A stretch of 64,000 nucleotides of DNA from contig BLLK01000022.1 in assembly GCA_021927905.1 (NCBI GenBank), forward strand, positions 1,426,001 to 1,490,000. Reading direction: 5' to 3'. Below are positions 29,881-40,232 of this stretch, piece by piece; the stretch's first letter is position 1, and the number at the start of each line of letters is the position of its first letter. The position numbers were made by a program, and so were the translations under genes. The notes beneath the pieces are model-generated. The model ran no database searches, had not been told where the DNA came from, and worked only from the letters and a program-made list of their open reading frames with translations. This DNA comes from Chaetoceros tenuissimus. Lineage: Eukaryota; Bacillariophyta; Thalassiosirophyceae; Chaetocerotales; Chaetocerotaceae.

Positions 29881-31255
29881 GGCTTTGGTACCACTACGGG
29901 AGTTGATATTAAAAACTAGAAGCGAAAAAAAGGAGGAAAAAAGAGGGAGATTTTTCATTTCCAATGACTTGCAGTCATTTTCAGTTCTCTTTCATTATTT
30001 GGCGTACGAAATTGAAAACATGACAACAATGCTCAATCGAATCGATGAAGGTATTACAAAAATACTAGATAGACTAATCCTGAATAAGATTTATATGTAG
30101 AATCTTTCCGCTTGAGCAAGATTTTGTATTTTTGTCGAATTTTATAGCGAAAGCAACAATCCTTTTCATCTTATTGATTAGAACTAATTATTTTCTCCAA
30201 TGAATACTTTTATAGCGCTTTTATTGTGTTCTATGGTAGAAATGTGCAATTCTTTTTATTGACATCGTATAGTATAGAAATAACAATGACGATTTGAAAA
30301 TGATTTCAGTTGATCCCATTATAGTCGTCAAAAACATCTTTCTGCGTATCCTATATAATCTAAACCATTTTGTGTCGAGATATAATAGCCAGTTGATTGT
30401 TGAGCTGTGTATTTTTAAATGTCAGCCGTTCCTTTTCGCAAGAGTATCCATTGGATACTTGCCCTCATCTTGAATTTTTATACCCCTGACATTCGCACAA
30501 AGCACTGAATCGAGAATCTGATCAAGAAATTGCAACCTCATTTGATTCAATTCCTGCGTCGGTGAATCCTTTTTGCCTTCTGTGGTAAGTGGTAGCATCA
30601 ATTAATCCCTACACATCCAACAATTAAGCTGCTGCTCAAGATGCCTCTATTGGGAACAGGAGACTCATCTTTAGTCTCACTTTCACATTATTGACAGACA
30701 CATCCGATAATCAAATTGAAACAAATATGTGTAACCGTAATCATGAAAGAGAAAAGAGTCTTCCTCGCAAAGATATAATGATGCACCTTCTTGACCTATC
30801 TTTACTAACCCGTAGCAGTTGCTTATATTTCCTCATTTTCCTGTATCCTTTTCGTATACTTCGAACCTTTCACACTACATCTTCGCAGCTAAGTTATTTT
30901 TAGTATATATCAAATTGGTATTTGAGTATGATACAGTGAAATGAATTCACAATAGCATTTCGAATGAATGAAAATATGAGTTTCAATGTATCTTGATAAT
31001 GACTGCGGAAAAATGAGGTCATAGCACATTTAGTTCGAGTAAGTACGGCAGTTAAATCGAGCTTAAAAAAGTTCTCGTTATCATTAATAAAGCTCTCTTT
31101 ATCATTAATAAGGAGCGATGTGATTGGCTATCAGAGCATTATCATTAATAAATGCATAGAGTTAGCTCTGTCAACGCATTGACACCGACGTACTTGAGTA
31201 CCAGCACTAACAACTGATATTATTAATGATAAGCTCCCGTAGTGGTTCTGTAGCC
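29881..31255. mobile_element. non-autonomous TIR element, copy 2
   Basis: Apparently identical to copy 1 at a constant offset of 1381 bp, including the subterminal repeats at 31078, 31099, 31139 and 31220 (inverted). Confidence 0.78.
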
Positions 31256-31455
31256 GAGCGGAATGATGAAAAAGACACACTAATCACGAGTGAAGTACAA
31301 TATTAGCCAAATTCACGTCTGTTGGCGATTGAGTCCCTTAAAATTGAGAACTCCCGATAGTCCGCCATGTGAAATTCACCACAAATACTGAACTTTCACA
31401 CACCCAATTTCTTGTTTATGTTCTACTCACATTCATAAACTATTCAACTTGAAGC

Positions 31456-33295
31456 ATGAACAATCTAAACAGTTTTAGAATACGAATATATGTTGGCATA
31501 TTAGCATGCTATGCATTTGTACTTGGGACAGCTTGTCTAATTGAAATATCTTCTCTTTCCGAAGATGGAATAGGCAATCTTGACACATCGAACTTTGATG
31601 CTTCTTCTTGTTTCAACACTAATCAAATAACAATATCAAGTGGAAATTCGTCAGCAAGTTATACGATAGAAGATTTAGATGACACTATTGAGGGTGATGG
31701 AGAGGTTGCCAATGGTGCTATCGACACAGGGTTCTCGACAAGTATAGATAACAATTTTATGTATGGAGAAAGTAATGGGAGTAGTTTCAATCTACTACGG
31801 TCAGACACAGGACAACTGTACGGATCAATAATAAATATCCAAGATGGTACAGTGACAAAAATAGGAACTGATGGAGATGGGGAACCATTTGTTCAAGTTT
31901 ATCCTTCAGACTCGTTTCCAGAAGAGTCCGAGGGAGAAATTGATCCAAGCATAGATCAAAACAGAGATTCAACCCAACAAACAATAGAACCAGCATCAGA
32001 AGAAGATAAAAGAATTGCAGTGATAGATGTTTTGGCTGTATGGACTAAAGAAAGTGAATGTCGGAATGCCAAGATGCCAAGAAATTGTAAAGTGAATGAA
32101 CATACTAAACGAGGCATGAGGCAAACTATGCGGCTTGCTCTGATGGAAACAAATATAGCATTCAAAAAGAGTGGCGTATATGTTCGACTACGTTTTGTGC
32201 ATACTTATCGTTCAAAGGACTATGTCGAACCTGAAAGAGACCCAAGGTTTCCTTCTCCTTATAATGAAGCTATAGAACATTTACGAAATGATAATGATGG
32301 ATTTCTAGATGAGATACATGCAAAGAGAGAGCGCTTTGGAGCTGATCTTGTTACAATGTTTATGGGTGACTTGAATTCTTGTGGAATAGGTAAGAACAAA
32401 ACATCTTTTCTTCTGTCGTTTATGATGTTTATGATTTGAATTCATACTTATTGTCTCACATGATCTTTGATATTCTCTAGCATATCCAAACGCAAGAAAG
32501 GATCTGGCGTTTTCCATCACAAACATCCGTTGTGCAGTAGGCAACCTCTCGTTTGCACATGAAATGGCTCACTCTCTTGGAATGAGTCATGATAGGGGTG
32601 ATGTCAACGCATGTAATGACTTATATGGATTTAATTATGGCTGGCGTGATCCTTTAGGTAATTTTCGCACCATAATGGCTACAACTTGCAAAGTAGGGGA
32701 ATGTGACAACCACCCAGGAACCAATCCGCAAGAAGGAAAGTTCTGTCAACGTATTCAAAGTTACTCAACACCTCATCAAACATATCAAGACACTGGATTG
32801 CCACTTGGCACTTCCAGCGATGATGCTGTGCGATTTATGAATTTGAACAGGTTCTATGTATCTAACTTTTATGAACCATGTGGAGATTATCCAAACTATA
32901 CTTTTCAAACGAATGATGGCGAATCGGTTTCATGCGATTGGATCATGCAATACTCAAGAGGAGCAGCCAAAAGAAGAAAAGAGTACTGTTCCAATTCGCA
33001 GATTAAGTACAAGTGTCGAGAATCTTGTGGAGTATGCAAAGGCACTTGTCGAGACAAGAGATCATTTGAATTTCGAAATATACTTTCAATAGGTATTCAA
33101 AAACCTCTGTACAATAAATGCGACTGGTTTACTGATACCAACGACTTTAAAACTATCAAGAGAAGACAAGATTTGTTTTGTAGACGATCTTCGTCCTTAC
33201 CAAACAGTTTTCTAGATAAGATTCGTGAAGGATGCCCTTTATCTTGCGGTAGATGCAAAAGAAAAGACTCGGGACTTCCGATGATTAGCAGATAA
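31456..33295 (+). CDS. secreted zinc metalloprotease with two C-terminal cysteine-rich modules
   Basis: Exons 31456-32389 and 32481-33295 (91-bp GT-AG intron) encode 582 aa. The join restores SCGI|AYPNARKDLAF and leads into FAHEMAHSLGMSHDRG, the extended zinc motif HExxHxxGxxHD of metzincins (residues about 338-349). A Met-turn-like TIMA lies at 376-379. This is the M12B/reprolysin-like pattern. The N terminus has a hydrophobic signal or anchor (residues about 12-30), then an acidic, Ser/Asp-rich prodomain-like region to about 185. Two cysteine modules close the protein: CDWIMQ...CRESCGVC (about 463-497) and CDWFTD...CPLSCGRC (about 525-570), which resemble diatom ShK-like modules. It is probably secreted or lumenal, cleaving extracellular or wall proteins. 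The 3' 80 bp of this gene are copied at 35797-35875. Confidence 0.85.
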
Positions 33296-33438
33296 ATGTA
33301 TTACATGTAAAATAGAGTTATAGATGTATTATCTATGGACTACACTAACGTCTCAATAGACCTACTTTGCACTACAGATATCCCAATTGATGTAATTGCT
33401 CCCCCAATTTTCCATAGGTATCATGTTGTGAACTTGCA

Positions 33439-35079
33439 TCAAATGTCTGGATACTCTGGAGTTGGAGGGCACTTTGGAAAAGGAATCTTCATCAAATCCT
33501 GCCAAAGTTTCTCCATCCAAAGTTTCTCTATAACATCATCATATCTCCTTTTCATGTGCTCCTTCATTAGTTCAATAGAAATATTCAACACAATCATAGT
33601 CATAGATCCTGAACCGAAATTGTTGCATACCATTGCCAATGAGAATGGAAAGTGATTCTCGTCACTGACATTCTCATTTAAAGATTTCTTGATCTCATTT
33701 ACAAGAGATGAACTCTTGATATCCGAGATTTTCATGATTCTGTGAGATTTCAGTCGCTTTATTTCTCCAAGTCGTTCCCCAAATTCATACTCGATGAGAA
33801 TCGAATATTTCTTTGATGATCTGTAGGACGCTTTGGATATACGTCCAAAGGACGTAAGGACAAACTCGACCAAGATACCACTATTCTTCGCCTCTAAAGC
33901 CCACTCATTTAGATTATTTGAAAAAATGTCACTTCCAATCTTTTTCCATGTTGGAGGTATAATTGGATTATCCTTACAATTGGCATGATTGAAATTAGAA
34001 GTCATTGCTTCTTCAAATGGCAAACACCGATATTGATCAGGGCGATAACCTTGTAGAAGATTTTTGTGATGAAAGATTATTTCTTGCCCATCTCTTTGCA
34101 AAAATCCAACAGCCACTATATGGCCAAGATGTGATGATCCAAATGCTTTTTTGAAGCCCTGCTGTCCGTGCAAGTATTCAATCTCCCTAGGGTTCATGTC
34201 ATTTTTATAGACAATCCTAGGCGGCTCGATCGGCACAAAAGAGCAATATCTTCCCGAGAAACGGAGATTTATCCTAATGAAAAACTCAAGATTTCGGTTC
34301 AAGAATTCTTCTTTTGACATTGCATGAGTTGCTAATTCGGACAATGCTCTATTGGCAGCATCAGTTTCATACCATTTATCAGATAATTCCTTTTCTTTGA
34401 AGTTAGGCACGCATGTATCTCTTTCATGTTGTTCTTTGTCCTCTTCTTTGCACTTGATCGAACAATAGGACATATCTTTGCAAATCTCACACCGCACCCT
34501 CCTTTTTCCGTCAAATTTTTTTCCACAGCATGAACAAAGAGCTTGTTTGGGGGTAGATTTGCATGTGTATCTATGTCGGGGCCAATCACTCTTTTGACAA
34601 TCTCTAGAACAATAGTAGGTATCTTTGCAAGCACTGCATTTGAAAAAAGCTTCCTGACCGGTGACTGGAACTGGACATTTCTCATTAGCACAGCACTTCA
34701 CCTTCATGCCAATCTCGGATTGCAGAAGCTTGATGTCAGCATTATCAGGAAAATTTTCAAGCGATGAATCGCATTGCACAAATGCTTCTTTGTACTTCTT
34801 TTGCTTCTTGAGACTCATGACAAGCCAGTAGTGACCCTTGACGGAGTTCGCATCAATATCAATACATTTCGTGGCAACAGTATGCATTTCTTTGTATAGC
34901 TTTAGTTGATTGAGGCAAGCACAAAAGTTGGTGTAGTAGACCGCATTGGATTGGTCTTTGTCAATAGCTTCTCGGTATTTAGATGCCGCCGCTTCATATT
35001 TCTTTGCCTTGAAGAGATCGTTTCCTTCGAGCTTGAGCTTCGCAGCCTCTTTGCAGAGTACATCGGTAGGTGCTGTCAT
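33439..35079 (-). CDS. TPR and double MYND zinc-finger protein 1
   Basis: About 546 aa from the ATG at 35077-35079 (MTAPTDVLCKEAAKLKLEGN), the start shared with the paralogues; an ATG six codons upstream is possible. Residues about 5-125 form three TPR-type helical pairs (GNDLFKAKKYEAAASKYREA, NAVYYTNFCACLNQLKLYKE, VKGHYWLVMSLKKQKKYKEA). Two MYND-type zinc fingers follow at about 129-173 (CPVP...CSACKDTYYCSRDCQ...WPRHRYTC) and 182-223 (CSCCGKKF...CEICKDMSYCSIKC...C). The C-terminal 320 residues have no recognised domain but are conserved in the array and end FPKCPPTPEYPDI. It is probably a protein-interaction scaffold; the target is unknown. Confidence 0.87.
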   Translation of the reverse strand: MTAPTDVLCKEAAKLKLEGNDLFKAKKYEAAASKYREAIDKDQSNAVYYTNFCACLNQLKLYKEMHTVATKCIDIDANSVKGHYWLVMSLKKQKKYKEAFVQCDSSLENFPDNADIKLLQSEIGMKVKCCANEKCPVPVTGQEAFFKCSACKDTYYCSRDCQKSDWPRHRYTCKSTPKQALCSCCGKKFDGKRRVRCEICKDMSYCSIKCKEEDKEQHERDTCVPNFKEKELSDKWYETDAANRALSELATHAMSKEEFLNRNLEFFIRINLRFSGRYCSFVPIEPPRIVYKNDMNPREIEYLHGQQGFKKAFGSSHLGHIVAVGFLQRDGQEIIFHHKNLLQGYRPDQYRCLPFEEAMTSNFNHANCKDNPIIPPTWKKIGSDIFSNNLNEWALEAKNSGILVEFVLTSFGRISKASYRSSKKYSILIEYEFGERLGEIKRLKSHRIMKISDIKSSSLVNEIKKSLNENVSDENHFPFSLAMVCNNFGSGSMTMIVLNISIELMKEHMKRRYDDVIEKLWMEKLWQDLMKIPFPKCPPTPEYPDI

Positions 35080-35535
35080 TTTGTCGCGGTGTAACAATAT
35101 CTATTTGATTACTTGATCAAAACTAGCTCATGTATTTCAATAGATGCTTCATCTTCATCTACTTCATCTGTTTTCACTCTCTCGCTTGCTCATTCTTCAT
35201 TCTTCTCCTAGATCCGGGTTCCGGGGTGTCAAGATTTCATCATTTTAGTGAAATCCCAAGCCAACAAAATCTTTTTCGAAAACCTTTTCTTTTCATTTTC
35301 ATCATAAAGCCTGCCTGCTAATTTATATAAAAAATCAAATCACAAGACTTGGGACTTCCAATGAATATCATATTTAAAATAAACTTATGGTTAACATTGT
35401 ACATGAACTCTATATATCTCGTTTTAGGGTATCTTCCCTATAGTCGACCTACCTTTTAAACTCAATCTTCATAATCGGCCTATACCATCACATTATGAAT
35501 CTATAAACGATAATTAGATTATCTGTGGTCATTGA
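35080..35535. other. 5' flank of MYND gene 1
   Basis: The first 200 bp closely match the flank of MYND gene 2 (37675-37900), including a 40-bp identical block at 35227-35266. No gene recognised. Confidence 0.5.
35227..35266 (-). promoter_or_regulatory. conserved upstream block with inverted repeat, MYND gene 1
   Basis: A 40-bp block is identical to 37818-37857. It contains the inverted repeat GATTTCA-N9-TGAAATC about 150 bp upstream of the start codon in both genes, which could be a protein-binding site. Recent duplication alone might also explain the identity, but the surrounding sequence has diverged more. Confidence 0.45.
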
Positions 35536-35798
35536 TCACTTTGGAAATGGAACCTTTAGTCAAGCTTTCCAATGTTTTCCCATTGCTTAATCAATCTCTT
35601 TTTCTTTCTTTTGAGGAATAGTTAGAGGTTCCCACGGTCTGCCGTACGTGGAATGTATGTAGACGAAACAGGAATGGTAAAAGAAGGGGAAGAAGTCCAT
35701 CTTATTTGTAGACTTAAAAGGGTCCTTTTTATTAAACTTGAACGTCGACAAATTATATTTCCCCTCTGATGTATAAATCTAATTTCTTGCAATTTAGA
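35536..35798 (-). pseudogene. relic of the 3' end of a fourth TPR-MYND gene
   Basis: This stretch aligns by eye with 38012-38240, the C-terminal coding end of MYND gene 3. Shared stretches include CTTTGGAAA-GGAA, ATCAATCTCTTTTT-like DNA, GAAATAGGAATGG-like DNA and CCTCTGAT. Many differences and gaps make it non-coding. It shows that the array once contained another copy of the gene 3 type between genes 1 and 2. Confidence 0.55.
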
Positions 35799-35875
35799 AG
35801 ATTCGAGAAGGATGCCCTTTGTCTTGCGGTAGATGTAAAAGAAAAGACACAGGACTTCCAGTGATTAGCAGATAA
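35797..35875 (+). pseudogene. 3' fragment of the metalloprotease gene
   Basis: Matches the last codons of the metalloprotease gene at about 33217-33295 (GCPLSCGRCKRKD, then ISR and stop). The similarity continues into the 3' flank and then into the MYND gene copy, so the duplicated unit spans metalloprotease tail plus MYND gene. Confidence 0.85.
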
Positions 35876-36057
35876 ATGTATTACATGATGTAAAATAGAG
35901 TTATGGATGTATTATCTATGGACTACAGAAGTATTACACCCACGTCTCGTTTTTTCTTTTGTGAATATATGCAATAGACCTACGTTGTACTACAACTTTC
36001 CCCAGTTATGTACTCTTTCCCTCATATTTTCCATAGGCATCATGTTTCGAACTTGCA

Positions 36058-37674
36058 TCAAATGTCTGGATACTCTGGAGTTGGAGGGCACTTTGGAAAA
36101 GGAATCTTCAACAAATCCTGCCAAAGTTTCTCCATTACTTCATCATCGTAGTCCTTTTTCTGAAATGCGCTGATTTGTTCAAGAGAAATTTGAATAGGAA
36201 GCAAAGTGTAAAACCCTGAGCCATGTTTGCATACCATTGTCAATGAGAATTCAACATGATTTTCGTCACAGGTATTCTTGCTGATTCTCTTCACAGGCAT
36301 CTTTGCTGTCCATGTGATACCTGAGATGTCCATGATATCATGAGATAGTAGTCCCTTTATCTCCCCAAACTGTTCCCCGAAGATAAACTCTAAGATAACT
36401 GCGTAGTTCTCCGATGATTTTTGGGACGCTTTGGATTGATATCCAAGGGAGGCAAGAACAAAGTCAACCAAGACACCATTCTCCTTTGCCTCTGCAGCCC
36501 AGTGTGCTAGATGTTCTGAATAATTATTCTTCCATGTCGGAGGTATAATTGGATTATCTCTACAATTGACATGATTGAAATTAGAAGTCATTGCTTCTTC
36601 AAATGTCAAACGCTGGTAATTACCAACAGAGGTGTAACCTTGCACACGAAATTGGCCAAATTTATTTCCCCCATCTCTTGGTGCAAATTTCACAAGAATT
36701 ACCTGGCAGAGATTTAATGATCCAACTTTCTTTTTAATCATACTCATGAATTCCTTCTCCTCAGGATTCATATGAGATTTATAGACAATCTTGGGTGGCT
36801 CGATCGGAACAAAAGAGCAATACCTCCCACAGAAACGGAGGTTGATTGAAACGAAAAACTCTAGATCGTTGCTCAAGAATTCTTGTTTCGTCATTGCATG
36901 AGTTGCTAACTCGGACAATGCTGGAACGGCGTACTCACTTTCATACCATTTCTCAAATAATTCCATTTCCTTGGAAAAAGGCCTGCATTTCTGAACTCTT
37001 TGATGTTGTTCTTTGTCCTCTTCTTTGCACTTATCCGAACAGTAGAAAATTGCTTTGCAAGTCTGACAAAGCACCTTTTTTTCATAGTCAAACATTTTTT
37101 TACAAAGGGAGCAACACGCTTGCTTGGAGGTCACTTGACATATGGTTTTATGTCGGGGCCAATCACTCTTTTGACAGTCTCGAGAACAGTAGTAGGTATC
37201 TATGGTTCCAGAGGTATCTTTGCAAGCACTGCATTGGAATAAATCTACTTGATTGGCAACTAGAACTGGGCATTTCTCATTAGCACATCGCTTCACCTTC
37301 ATGCTAATCTCGGCTTGGAGGAGCTTGATGTCTGAGTTATCAGGAAACTTTTCAAGCGATGAATCGCATTGCACAAATGCTTCTTTATACTTCTTTTGCT
37401 TCTTGAAACTCATGATGAGCCAGTAATGCCCCTTGACTGAGTTCTCGTTCATAGCGATACATTTCGAAGCAACAGTATTCATTTCTTTATATAGCTTTAG
37501 TTGATTGAGGCAAGCACAAAGGTTAGTGTAGTAGACCGCATTGCATTGGTCTTTGTCAATAGCTTCTCGGTATTTAGATGCCGCCGCTTCATATTTCTTT
37601 GCCTTGAAGAGCTCATTTCCCTCGAGCTTGAGCTTTGCAGCCTCTTTGCAGAGAGCATCCATAGGAGCTGACAT
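36058..37674 (-). CDS. TPR and double MYND zinc-finger protein 2
   Basis: 538 aa starting MSAPMDALCKEAAKLKLEGN. It has the same order as copy 1: three TPR-type pairs, then MYND fingers CPVL...CSACKD...YYCSRDCQKSDWPRHKTIC and CSLCKKMF...CQTCKAIFYCSDKC. The first finger carries a five-residue insertion (SGTID) between CKDT and TYYC not seen in copy 1. The conserved C-terminal region ends FPKCPPTPEYPDI. It is the closest relative of copy 1 and was duplicated with the metalloprotease tail at 35797. Confidence 0.87.
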   Translation of the reverse strand: MSAPMDALCKEAAKLKLEGNELFKAKKYEAAASKYREAIDKDQCNAVYYTNLCACLNQLKLYKEMNTVASKCIAMNENSVKGHYWLIMSFKKQKKYKEAFVQCDSSLEKFPDNSDIKLLQAEISMKVKRCANEKCPVLVANQVDLFQCSACKDTSGTIDTYYCSRDCQKSDWPRHKTICQVTSKQACCSLCKKMFDYEKKVLCQTCKAIFYCSDKCKEEDKEQHQRVQKCRPFSKEMELFEKWYESEYAVPALSELATHAMTKQEFLSNDLEFFVSINLRFCGRYCSFVPIEPPKIVYKSHMNPEEKEFMSMIKKKVGSLNLCQVILVKFAPRDGGNKFGQFRVQGYTSVGNYQRLTFEEAMTSNFNHVNCRDNPIIPPTWKNNYSEHLAHWAAEAKENGVLVDFVLASLGYQSKASQKSSENYAVILEFIFGEQFGEIKGLLSHDIMDISGITWTAKMPVKRISKNTCDENHVEFSLTMVCKHGSGFYTLLPIQISLEQISAFQKKDYDDEVMEKLWQDLLKIPFPKCPPTPEYPDI

Positions 37675-37817
37675 GTTGGTTGAGGTGTAACAATATCTAT
37701 TTGATTACTTGATCAAAACTAGGTATGAAAAGATATATGCTTCATCTGTTCCTCTCTCTTCTTCTATTGTTTCTTGCTCATTCTTCTTCTTCTAGATCCT
37801 AGATCCGGTTTCTGAAG

Positions 37818-37857
37818 TGTCAAGATTTCATCATTTTAGTGAAATCCCAAGCCAACA
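37818..37857 (-). promoter_or_regulatory. conserved upstream block with inverted repeat, MYND gene 2
   Basis: Counterpart of 35227-35266, with the same GATTTCA-N9-TGAAATC inverted repeat about 150 bp before the start codon. Confidence 0.45.
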
Positions 37858-37973
37858 TTCTTTTTGAAAACCTTTTTTTTTCATTTCAAACCTCACCTTA
37901 ATCTACAAGTGTGTATCATATCAAACTTCAAGTCACCAAGTTCAGAAAAATATTATTACATCATAATGCGTTT

Positions 37974-39686
37974 CTAACATGTATAAAAGGTCTTTGGATA
38001 CTCTGGAGTCGGTGGGCACTTTGGAAACGGAATCTTCAATAACAATTTCCAAAGTCTTTTGATTTCTTTATCAATCTCTTCCTCTTCCATTAGGGGAATT
38101 TGTCTAGATGAAATAGGAATGGGCAAAGGGAAATCCATTCTATTTATCGACTTTGGAAGGGCTTTTCTCGATTTAAATGTCAAGAAAAATGTATATTCCT
38201 CCTCTGATATATTGTATCTACTTTCTCGCATCTTTTGTATGAAATGCCCACGTTCATGAGGATTCTTCACATCTGCAATTTTCTTCACACTATAAGATAC
38301 AATTTGTTTTACCTCACCAAGTTGCTCTCCATGTTCAAACGTGAACACCAGGATGTATTCATCAGGCGGTCTGAATAATGTCTTCGATTGACCACTACGA
38401 AAGGAAGCGAGAACAAAAGCGATCAATATTTGATTATCTAATATCCATTCCTTCAATTGTTCAAGTAACCTTTCATAGAACAATTCCATCCATAGAGGCG
38501 GTAAAATAGGATTGTACATATTGTTGACGTGATTGAAGGATGAAGTCATGGCTTCTTCAAGGGAGAGATGACGATAGCTCTCAGCATCAAATACTTTATG
38601 CTTTTTTATTGGAATTTCTTTTCCATTCAGCCAGAAAATGGAAAAAATTACATGGCCAACCTCAAATGGCCCAACTGAATCCTTGTATTGTGCGAATAAT
38701 TGTTTTAAATCAGCAACTTCTTCATCTAGCATATCCGAGAAGTATATAATCTCCGGTTTTTTTGTAGGAACAAATGAGCAATACCTTCCATTGAAGCACC
38801 ATTCAAATAATACAAAAAATTCGGGATTTTTGCTGAGAAATTCTTTTTTCGTCATTGCATGAGTTGCTAATTCTGCGATTGGTAGTGAAGCTACTATATT
38901 ATCATACCACTTTCTAATGAAATTTATGCTTTTCTTCGAAAATGCTTGCTTTTGCAATATTTTGCATTTGGGTTCATGACGTTGCTTATCATTTTCTTCA
39001 CATATACTAGAACAATATCCTTCACTAGCGTTACAAATTCTGCATAGCCTCATTTGCGTGATGAGAAATCTCTTTTTGCACGATACACAGTCAAATTGCT
39101 GAGCACCTTCAGTATAGGACTCAATAGAACGATTTTCTCTAATGATTCTACATGAGAATTTGTGCTGAGGCCAATCTTTCTCCTGGCATCTTTTCGAGCA
39201 ATAGTATTTTACTTTGCACGAACTGCATTTGAGCAAATCTTTTGTATTGAAACCTGTTGTTTGATTCGGGCAGTTTGCATGGGAACATCGCTTCACTTTC
39301 GCTGCATTCTGAGAGTGTAAAAGCTTTAAATCCAAATTATCAGGAAATTTCTCCAATGAACTTTCACTTTGTCGAAATGCTTCTTTGAACTTCTTTTTCT
39401 TCTTGAGACTCATGATGAGCCAGTAATGCCCCTTGACATAGTTCTCATCAATATCAATACATTTGGAAGCAACAGTATTCATCTCATCAAACAGTTTCAA
39501 GTGATTCAAGCATATACATAGGTTGGTGTAATATACTGCATTCGATGGATCTTTCTTTATCGCTTCTCGATATTTGTTAGCTGCTGCCTTGAACTTTTTT
39601 GCCTTGTAGAGATCGTTTCCTTCAATCTTTAGCTTTGCAGCCTCTTCACAGAGTGCATCGACACTGACATCTCCCATAGATGACAT
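37974..39686 (-). CDS. TPR and double MYND zinc-finger protein 3
   Basis: 570 aa starting MSSMGDVSVDALCEEAAKLK. TPR-type pairs (GNDLYKAKKFKAAANKYREA and onward) precede a first MYND finger CPNQTTGF...CSSCKVKYYCSKRCQEKDWPQHKFSC. A second, more divergent finger follows: CVSCKKRF...CRICNASEGYCSSIC...C. The C-terminal part is clearly related to copies 1 and 2 but more distant, and it ends PKCPPTPEYPKTFYTC, slightly longer. It is the oldest-looking split of the array. The relic at 35536 belongs to its branch. Confidence 0.86.
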   Translation of the reverse strand: MSSMGDVSVDALCEEAAKLKIEGNDLYKAKKFKAAANKYREAIKKDPSNAVYYTNLCICLNHLKLFDEMNTVASKCIDIDENYVKGHYWLIMSLKKKKKFKEAFRQSESSLEKFPDNLDLKLLHSQNAAKVKRCSHANCPNQTTGFNTKDLLKCSSCKVKYYCSKRCQEKDWPQHKFSCRIIRENRSIESYTEGAQQFDCVSCKKRFLITQMRLCRICNASEGYCSSICEENDKQRHEPKCKILQKQAFSKKSINFIRKWYDNIVASLPIAELATHAMTKKEFLSKNPEFFVLFEWCFNGRYCSFVPTKKPEIIYFSDMLDEEVADLKQLFAQYKDSVGPFEVGHVIFSIFWLNGKEIPIKKHKVFDAESYRHLSLEEAMTSSFNHVNNMYNPILPPLWMELFYERLLEQLKEWILDNQILIAFVLASFRSGQSKTLFRPPDEYILVFTFEHGEQLGEVKQIVSYSVKKIADVKNPHERGHFIQKMRESRYNISEEEYTFFLTFKSRKALPKSINRMDFPLPIPISSRQIPLMEEEEIDKEIKRLWKLLLKIPFPKCPPTPEYPKTFYTC

Positions 39687-40232
39687 TATTATATTTTATA
39701 CTGAGAGAATAGATGATCTAATACCAGACAAACACATCTATTCCATTCAAGTTATCCATCAAGAATAGATTGATCCTTCACTTTAATGATGGCAGATGGA
39801 TGAGAAGGCCACGTGAACAACATTCGTATGGTAAGTCCCATCTTTAACTCCCAACCCAACAAGACTGTCACTGAAGCCGGCATCATTATCACCTTCACTT
39901 TCTAGGGCTACTGCTTGGGTTCATGTCCATCTTCTTTGAAACAATTTTTGAAAGATTTAAACTTTATTACAATGCGACCAGTAACCCTCAAACAAGACTT
40001 GCGTCACAAAATTCTGAAGCAGTTGGAACTTTGCCGATCATCGTCTTGTTCTTCCTTTACATTCAAACATACCACTCAATGAATCTCATATTTGTACTGA
40101 ATGTGAAACATTGATGGACCATCAGTCATCATGATGCAATTCTAATCACAATAACAAGGCTCCGCCTCATTCAATCATGACTTCAAATTTTCTACATTCA
40201 CAACTACAACTATTAAAAACTACAGCAGCAAA
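39687..40232. other. divergent intergenic region
   Basis: Between MYND gene 3 (minus) and the MORN gene (plus). A frame of about 60 codons at 39923-40114 shows no product. No motif recognised. Confidence 0.45.

Larger units (their letters stand above)
28492..31263. mobile_element. tandem dimer of a TIR DNA transposon with 8-bp target duplication
   Basis: Two head-to-tail copies of a 1375-bp element lie between identical 8-bp direct repeats GAGCGGAA (28492-28499 and 31256-31263). Six of these bases (GAGCGG, 29875-29880) also separate the two copies. The element ends are imperfect inverted repeats: left GGCTTTGGTACCACTACGGG, right (reverse complement) GGCTACAGAACCACTACGGG. I could find no difference between the copies by eye, so the duplication is very recent or an assembly effect. 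No transposase-like frame exists, so it is non-autonomous. An 8-bp duplication is compatible with hAT, P or Merlin-type elements; the GG start would suit Merlin, but I cannot decide. Confidence 0.8.

Noticed and set aside
29860-29890. tRNA-like A-box (TAGCCGAGCGG) at the element junction
   Set aside because: No B-box, acceptor stem or anticodon arm follows; the match arises from the element end plus its target site.
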